Source: JAXMAR01 sp046350295 | GTDB lineage: Bacteria; Planctomycetota; Planctomycetia; Gemmatales; Gemmataceae | Direction of reading: 5' to 3' | DNA: 64,000 nt | Assembly: GCA_046350295.1 (NCBI GenBank) | Contig: JAXMAR010000015.1 | Coordinates: 1 to 64,000 of the forward strand | In this document: piece after piece, positions 59,274 to 64,000 of the stretch | Numbering within the stretch: the stretch's first letter is position 1 | How the letters are laid out: every line of letters starts with the position of its first letter | Program-made: the position numbers and the translations under genes | The notes under the pieces: generated by a model | Seen by the model: only the letters and a program-made list of their open reading frames with translations | Databases searched by the model: none | What the model was told of the DNA's origin: nothing

Positions 59274-62200
59274 TCAGGGCCACGAGATCTTCGGAGTCGC
59301 TTCGAGTCTTTTCAGAAGCCGCTGATACTCCGCCGTGAGCCGGATCGGCTCGAAGGCGGGACTGTCTCGCAGCGCCATGCCGTTGCGAAAACCGGCCTCG
59401 ACGGCGGCGTCAAGCAGGGCGAGGGCCAGGCCGTTCGCCTTGTCCCTGGCGCAAGTCTCGGCCTGCTGATACAGGATGTCTCCGTAGCGTTCGGGCCATT
59501 CGCGTTTCGTGCTCCGTTTCCACTCGTCGCGGAGCAGGGCCTCCGCTTCCGGGTAGCGCCGCTGGGCCACGAACATGGTAAGCAAGGATCGAAAAGGATG
59601 CATGTTGAGCATGCTGCCCGCGGGATACTCCTCACGCCGCAGCCGCATCGCCTCGCGCAGGCACGCTTCGGCCTCCGCATGGTTGGAGGGGTTGGCCAGG
59701 AGCAAGACGCCGTGAAAGAGCAGGTGCGTCGCGTAGCCCGAGTTGCTGCGTTTCGGATTCTCCTCATCCAGTTTGACGGCTTCGCGGCTCAGGGCCTCGG
59801 CCTCCTGCTGGGCCGTCAGGCGCAGCTCCGCAGTCGCGGCGTTTTTCACTCTCCCGTAGGCCACGCAGCGGGCGAGATTGTAGAGCGCGTGACTCAGGGC
59901 CGCTGGCGCCCGGTCGCCGAACTGCCGCCGGAAGACGGCCACCACCTGAACGTAGATGCGTTCCGCCTCGTCCCAGCGCCCCCGATCCATCAGAAAACTG
60001 CCGTAGTCGCGCTGTAGCGCGACGACGAGGTAGTGATCGCCCGTGCCGATCTTCGTGGCCGGCTCGAGGGCCTTGAGAAACTCCTGCTCCGCGCTCTTGA
60101 ACATCTTGTCGGCGGCGGCCGGCGCGACTTTCTGGAGCGCCATGCCGGCCGCGTGCAGGTACTGGGCTTCCACGAAGTGCACGACGATGCGCCCCGTCTG
60201 CTCGTCGGGCAGTTTCCGGGCGACCTCGCGCAGCTCAGCGATCAGCGGGGCTGCCTTCAGATAACCCGCGGCGTCTTCGGCGCCGGCGTAGACGTAGATC
60301 AGCCCGCCGAGCGCGACAAACACCCACGGAGACTCTCGACCTGAGGCCGCGGCGCCTGAGGCCGCGGCGTCCGCGGGCGCCGCCTTGCGCCGCGCCGCCC
60401 GGTACACTTCCAGCGCCTCGACCAGGACAGACGCGGCTTCTCGCCGCTTGGCCTGTGCAAGGAGCCCGATTCCGAGCTGGGTCCTCAGATCAGCGACGCT
60501 GCGGTTGTCCGGCCCGACGAGCGCGATCTGCATATCCAGGGCTTCGCGCATCACGCTCTCGGCCTTGGCGAACTCGCCCTCGGCGAAATGCAGGTTGGCG
60601 TAGCTCGCGAGGCTGTCGACTAGGTCCTGATGCCGCGGCGGCAGGTGCTTCCTGCGCAGAGCCAGGGCCTCGTTCAGAAAGGGGCGCCCTTTCTCGGTGT
60701 TCCCCAGTCCCACGTAGATGGCGCCGACCCGATCCAGGAGGGCGGCGCGCACCAGCGGCTTGGCCTTGAGCTCTTCATTGGCCGCCAGCTGCCGGGCCCC
60801 GCGCTCGACGATCTCCTCGGCGGTCGGGTTTGTCTTGCTCGTCACGCCGAAGGCGCGTCCCGACCAGGCGATCGGATCGGCGTCATCGAAGAGCCCCAGG
60901 AGGAACCTGGAAACTTCTTTCGAGACGGCGGCTTCGGTCTCCGCTCGATGGCGTAAGTCCTCGGCCTTCTCCGCGGCGGCACGCGCCTCCGCTTCCGCCT
61001 TCTCCGCCTTTTGCAAGGCCAGACGCGCGTCCTGCGCCGCCTTCTGCTCCGACGACGCCAGCGCGTTGAACGAGAGCGCGACGATCGGCCCCGCGATCGC
61101 GGCCCCGAGCAACAAGAACAACAGAACCGCGCTGACCGTCGCCAGCCGGCCGTTGCGCTTCGCCCAGCGCCAGACCTTGCCGACCGGACCGATCTTGCGG
61201 GCCCGGATCGGCTCGCCCGCCTCATAGCGTTCCAGATCGTCCGCCAGCGCACGGGCTGTCGGGTAGCGCCGCGCCGGGTCCTTCTCCAGACACTTCAGGC
61301 AGATGGTATCGAGGTCGCGGTCAACCGTAGGGTTGAGGGAGCGCGGCGCGATCGGCTCCTGCTGCTGCACCTGTTTGAGCGTTTCGATGGGCGTATCGGC
61401 GTGGAACGGCGGACGGCCGGTGATCAGGTTGTAGAGCGTGGCGCCCAGGGCGTAGACATCGGCGCGAACGTCCACCTTTGCCGCCGCGCTGGTCTGTTCG
61501 GGCGCCATGAAGCCGGGCGTTCCGGCCAGGGCGCCGCTGCGCGTCAGCGAGCCGTCCTCGTCCAGGAGGCGGGCCAGGCCGAAATCGGTGATCTTGGCGA
61601 GGTAGCCCGCGGCCGGCAGTCCGGCGGAGACTGTCGTCGTTACCTCGGCGCCTGGCTCGGCTTCAGCTTTCAGGAGGATATTGGCCGGCTTCAGGTCGCG
61701 ATGGATGATCCCCTTGTCGTGGGCGGCCTGGATGGCCAGCGCGAGGGAGCGGGTTAGGCGTGCGGAGTTGCGTGGGTTTTGCGGCGACCCGGCGATGACG
61801 TCTTTGAGGTTCGCCCCTTCCACCAGCTCCATGGCGAAGTAGGGCAGGCCATCGACGCCGCCCACGTCGAAGATCTGCACGATGCCGGGGTGCTGCAACT
61901 GCGCCACGGCGGCGGCTTCCTTGCGAAAGCGGACCTGCTGTTCCGGGCTGGCATGGGCGCCGGCGGAGATCATCTTGAGCGCGACCAGGCGATTGAGTCC
62001 GACCTGGCGGGCCCGGTAGACCACGCCCATACCACCGCGCCCGAGCACGCCGAGGACGTCGTAACCGGGCACGACCGGGTTGGCGTTGGGACCGGGGGCA
62101 TGCGGGCCGGGCGCCGGATCGAGGGAATCCGCGATCTTGCGAAGCTTGTCCAGAAAGGGATCGCTATGTTGCGACAGGTGATCCAGCGCCTCCAGGCACG

Positions 62201-62312
62201 AGGGGCAATCGCCGACGTGGGCGGAAATCCGCTCGGCTTCGGGTTTGGAGCTGGCGCCAAGGATGTAGGCGCTGAGCTGCTCCGACGTGAAATGCGGGTT
62301 CGAGTCACTCAT
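59274..62312 (-). CDS. Ser/Thr protein kinase with zinc-finger N-terminus, membrane span and TPR domain
   Basis: 1012 residues. Residues 1-60 carry a zinc-finger-type anti-sigma motif (ISAHVGDCPSCLEALDHL, His and CxxC). The kinase domain follows: VLGRGGMGVVYRARQ, VALKMISAG, IIHRDLKPANILL, ITDFGLARL, GTPGFMAPEQTSAAAKVDVR, LDTICLKCLEKDPARRYPTA. A membrane span lies near residues 395-415 (LLFLLLGAAIAGPIVALSF). The rest is a TPR array: LALRRKHLPPRHQDLVDSLA, EGEFAKAESVMREALDMQIA, RDYGSFLMDRGRWDEAERIY. The kinase could control the sigma factor encoded just upstream (62446) through the zinc-finger domain. Confidence 0.87.
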   Translation of the reverse strand: MSDSNPHFTSEQLSAYILGASSKPEAERISAHVGDCPSCLEALDHLSQHSDPFLDKLRKIADSLDPAPGPHAPGPNANPVVPGYDVLGVLGRGGMGVVYRARQVGLNRLVALKMISAGAHASPEQQVRFRKEAAAVAQLQHPGIVQIFDVGGVDGLPYFAMELVEGANLKDVIAGSPQNPRNSARLTRSLALAIQAAHDKGIIHRDLKPANILLKAEAEPGAEVTTTVSAGLPAAGYLAKITDFGLARLLDEDGSLTRSGALAGTPGFMAPEQTSAAAKVDVRADVYALGATLYNLITGRPPFHADTPIETLKQVQQQEPIAPRSLNPTVDRDLDTICLKCLEKDPARRYPTARALADDLERYEAGEPIRARKIGPVGKVWRWAKRNGRLATVSAVLLFLLLGAAIAGPIVALSFNALASSEQKAAQDARLALQKAEKAEAEARAAAEKAEDLRHRAETEAAVSKEVSRFLLGLFDDADPIAWSGRAFGVTSKTNPTAEEIVERGARQLAANEELKAKPLVRAALLDRVGAIYVGLGNTEKGRPFLNEALALRRKHLPPRHQDLVDSLASYANLHFAEGEFAKAESVMREALDMQIALVGPDNRSVADLRTQLGIGLLAQAKRREAASVLVEALEVYRAARRKAAPADAAASGAAASGRESPWVFVALGGLIYVYAGAEDAAGYLKAAPLIAELREVARKLPDEQTGRIVVHFVEAQYLHAAGMALQKVAPAAADKMFKSAEQEFLKALEPATKIGTGDHYLVVALQRDYGSFLMDRGRWDEAERIYVQVVAVFRRQFGDRAPAALSHALYNLARCVAYGRVKNAATAELRLTAQQEAEALSREAVKLDEENPKRSNSGYATHLLFHGVLLLANPSNHAEAEACLREAMRLRREEYPAGSMLNMHPFRSLLTMFVAQRRYPEAEALLRDEWKRSTKREWPERYGDILYQQAETCARDKANGLALALLDAAVEAGFRNGMALRDSPAFEPIRLTAEYQRLLKRLEATPKISWP

Positions 62313-62349
62313 GGTGCGAACGCCTGGGCGGAGTCTGTTCCAGAAGGGA

Positions 62350-62420
62350 GGGCGAGGCTCCTGCCGAGCCGCCTGCCCGCGACGAAATCGGCTCGGAAGG
62401 AGCCGGCAGGAGCCTCGCCC
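62350..62420. repeat. GGGCGAGGCTCCTGCC palindromic repeat
   Basis: Arms 62350-62365 and 62405-62420 pair perfectly over 16 bp; GAGCC (62366-62370) and GGCTC (62390-62394) add an inner stem. It lies between the sigma gene and the kinase gene, so it would fold in their joint mRNA. Confidence 0.85.
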
Positions 62421-62445
62421 ACCCGGAAACCGGTCTTCGAGACAC

Positions 62446-63033
62446 TCAGTCGATCAGCCCCTTGGCTTCCTCGCGGAGCCGGCGCAGCACCGCGGACTTG
62501 GCGACGTAGACGGCGCCGATCGTCATGCTCAGCTCGACGGCGACGGCTTTGGCCGGTTCGCCCTTGAGCGTGACGCGGCGAAAGGCCTCCAGCGTTCGGG
62601 GCTCGAACTCCGCCGCCATGATATCGAGCAGGCCGCGCAGGACGTGACGATCGTGCTCCTCATCCCACGCGCGGCTGAGCTGGCTCTCGGGATCGTCGAG
62701 CCGGTCCGCCAGATGAAGAAACTCCATGCTACCTGCGGCGGCCGCGCCGAGCTTGCGCGACCGCGAGAATGTTCGAATGCGATTGACGGTGATGGCTTTG
62801 AGCCAGGCACGGAACGCTCCGGTCTGCCCCGAATGATGGAAGCTCGCCACCTCCCGGACGATGACGGCGAGGATTTCCTGCGTCAGGTCTTCGATGTCCT
62901 GCGCCTGGGCCGACGCCTGGCGTAACCAATGGAGCAGCAGCGGCTTGTAGAGCGCGACAAGGCGGCGCCAGGAGCCTTCGTCCGGGTCTTTTTCCTGCAG
63001 GCGCCGTAGCAAACTCTGTGAAGTTGTGTTCAT
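62446..63033 (-). CDS. ECF-type RNA polymerase sigma factor
   Basis: 195 residues from the ATG at 63033 (MNTTSQSLLRRLQEKDPDEG). Region 2: WRRLVALYKPLLLHWLRQAS, AQDIEDLTQEILAVIVREVA, GAFRAWLKAITVNRIRTFSR. Region 4: FEPRTLEAFRRVTLKGEPAK, VAVELSMTIGAVYVAKSAVL, RRLREEAKG. It belongs to the planctomycete ECF group of about 190 residues that sits with a kinase gene; it is 133 bases ahead of the kinase at 62312 on the same strand. ATG at 63063 is a possible earlier start. Confidence 0.85.
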   Translation of the reverse strand: MNTTSQSLLRRLQEKDPDEGSWRRLVALYKPLLLHWLRQASAQAQDIEDLTQEILAVIVREVASFHHSGQTGAFRAWLKAITVNRIRTFSRSRKLGAAAAGSMEFLHLADRLDDPESQLSRAWDEEHDRHVLRGLLDIMAAEFEPRTLEAFRRVTLKGEPAKAVAVELSMTIGAVYVAKSAVLRRLREEAKGLID

Positions 63034-63230
63034 GCCGGGCAGCTCGCGCTCGATCGCGGGCATCGTAAATCTATGCCCGCGAATCCTTTCATGCCAGTCA
63101 TTTCTCCGTCCCGACCCGGGCCAATCGACCATCCCAAAAAAAAAGCTCAAAGGTTTCTCCTGCGACCCGCCTTATTCCTCCGAGCGGTATTTCTTGCATT
63201 CGCGTAAGTCGCCCGAGCGAGGCCCTTCTC

Positions 63231-64000
63231 ATGATCTTCAAACGACTCCGCGCCTGGCTATCCGGCGCCTCCACCACCATTCGCAATCGCGCCAGCCGGC
63301 CACGCCGCGCCCCTCTCGCCGTGGAACTGCTCGAAGATCGCACCGTGCCCTCCACCCTGACCATCATCACCCACGGCCGGCAGGATCAGCTCGCCCTGAC
63401 GCCGAGTGTCGCGCCCGCCTGGGCGTTCGATATGGCCTCGGCCATCAACGTCCGCGACCACCTCGGCTACACGGAAACCCAGATCGACCACTCGGTCATC
63501 CGCTACGACCAGCCGACGATGGGCGTCCCCGTGGGCGGGGCGCAGGACTTCATCATCTTCAACTGGGCCGAGAAGAGCGATATCGACAGCCCCGGCGTCG
63601 CCGACGGCGACCAGATCGCCGGGACCCTGGCGCAGCTCGTGCGCAATCGCATCCCCACCACCGGCACGCTCGACATCCACTTCATCGGCCACAGTCGCGG
63701 TACCTACGTCAATCTGGCCGCAATCAATCGGCTCAACAACGCCGCCGACAACGCCCACATCGGGCACATCGAGATGACGACGCTCGATCCGCAGGACTAT
63801 AGCCTGCCCGGGTTTTCCGAGAACCTCACGTTCACCGTGCCGTCCAATGTCACCCAGGCGGACAATTATTACCAGTATTCGTTCCCGCTCGGCGGCGGCC
63901 ACGTCACCGGCGCGACCAACACCGACCTCACGCTCCGCCTGGTCCCCTGGTCGGGACGCCCCCTCTATCCTAACGGCGGCGATCATCAGGAGGTGACCGA
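63231..64000 (+). CDS. Exported lipase-like protein with LEDR-type N-terminal motif, 3' end outside window
   Basis: ATG at 63231; the frame is open to the window edge, giving 256 residues. The N-terminus is not a classic signal peptide: FKRLRAWLSGASTTIRNRAS, then a basic stretch RPRRAPLAVELLEDRTVPST, which matches the LExLEDR.. motif at the start of many very large secreted planctomycete proteins. It then has LTIITHGRQ, NWAEKSDIDSPG, and an alpha/beta-hydrolase nucleophile elbow IHFIGHSRGTYVNLAAI. That suggests an extracellular lipase or esterase followed by further domains beyond the edge. The gene is divergent from the sigma factor at 63033, with nothing identifiable in the 197-bp gap. Confidence 0.75.
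   Translation, partial: MIFKRLRAWLSGASTTIRNRASRPRRAPLAVELLEDRTVPSTLTIITHGRQDQLALTPSVAPAWAFDMASAINVRDHLGYTETQIDHSVIRYDQPTMGVPVGGAQDFIIFNWAEKSDIDSPGVADGDQIAGTLAQLVRNRIPTTGTLDIHFIGHSRGTYVNLAAINRLNNAADNAHIGHIEMTTLDPQDYSLPGFSENLTFTVPSNVTQADNYYQYSFPLGGGHVTGATNTDLTLRLVPWSGRPLYPNGGDHQEVT

Overview
The window is high-GC bacterial DNA that reads as a planctomycete chromosome, most likely Gemmataceae-like. The basis is gene content: a twin-arginine DUF1501 protein, ECF sigma factors next to membrane Ser/Thr kinases, DUF1080, Uma2 and DUF4058 families, an exported protein with a planctomycete LEDR-type N-terminal motif, many secreted proteins unique in appearance, GTG/TTG starts, and abundant interspersed palindromes. 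The assignment comes from recognising families, not from a database search.

Layout. 0-4.1 kb: exported proteins, then a decayed stretch holding a frameshifted secreted protein, the 3' tail of a second DUF1501 gene and a broken DUF104-PIN toxin-antitoxin pair. 4.1-13.3 kb: DUF1501, an MscS-like membrane protein, RlmI, a Lys-rich secreted protein beside a TolC-like outer-membrane factor, and a TolB-like propeller. 13.3-25.4 kb is mostly housekeeping: PurQ, CBS protein, phosphatidylserine decarboxylase, radical SAM protein, BirA coupled to a Uma2 protein, NadC, ValS, and citramalate synthase CimA preceded by a leader peptide and attenuator. 25.4-41.5 kb: TPR protein, ArsC-like phosphatase, and an ethanolamine locus (EutB-EutC fusion, EutA, a membrane protein, a choline/ethanolamine-kinase-like protein, an APC permease, EutH), interrupted by a DUF4058 relic, an ISKra4-type transposase relic and small zinc-ribbon membrane proteins. 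41.5-47.6 kb: a two-sigma plus Cache-type kinase operon and an enoyl-CoA hydratase/AtuA cluster. 47.6-59.1 kb: DUF1080, a receiver-PP2C phosphatase, secreted proteins, a sugar-phosphate isomerase-like protein, UvrD/PcrA helicase and tRNA-Cys. 59.1-64 kb: a zinc-finger/kinase/TPR protein with its ECF sigma factor, then the start of a LEDR-motif lipase-like protein.

How the genes work together. The eut genes would take up ethanolamine (EutH and possibly the APC carrier), split it with a B12-dependent lyase (EutBC) and reactivate that enzyme (EutA); no microcompartment shell gene is visible. cimA starts threonine-independent isoleucine synthesis, and its leader suggests control by branched-chain aminoacyl-tRNA supply. 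The sigma/kinase operons look like one-locus signalling units.

Quality caveat. Reading frames break in tight clusters (about 2.3-4.1, 5.3-5.5, 24.0-24.3, 29.4-31.7, 36.8-38.3 and 51.8 kb) while the rest is clean over many kilobases. Several breaks fall in homopolymers of otherwise well-conserved genes, so at least some are probably assembly indels and not gene death.
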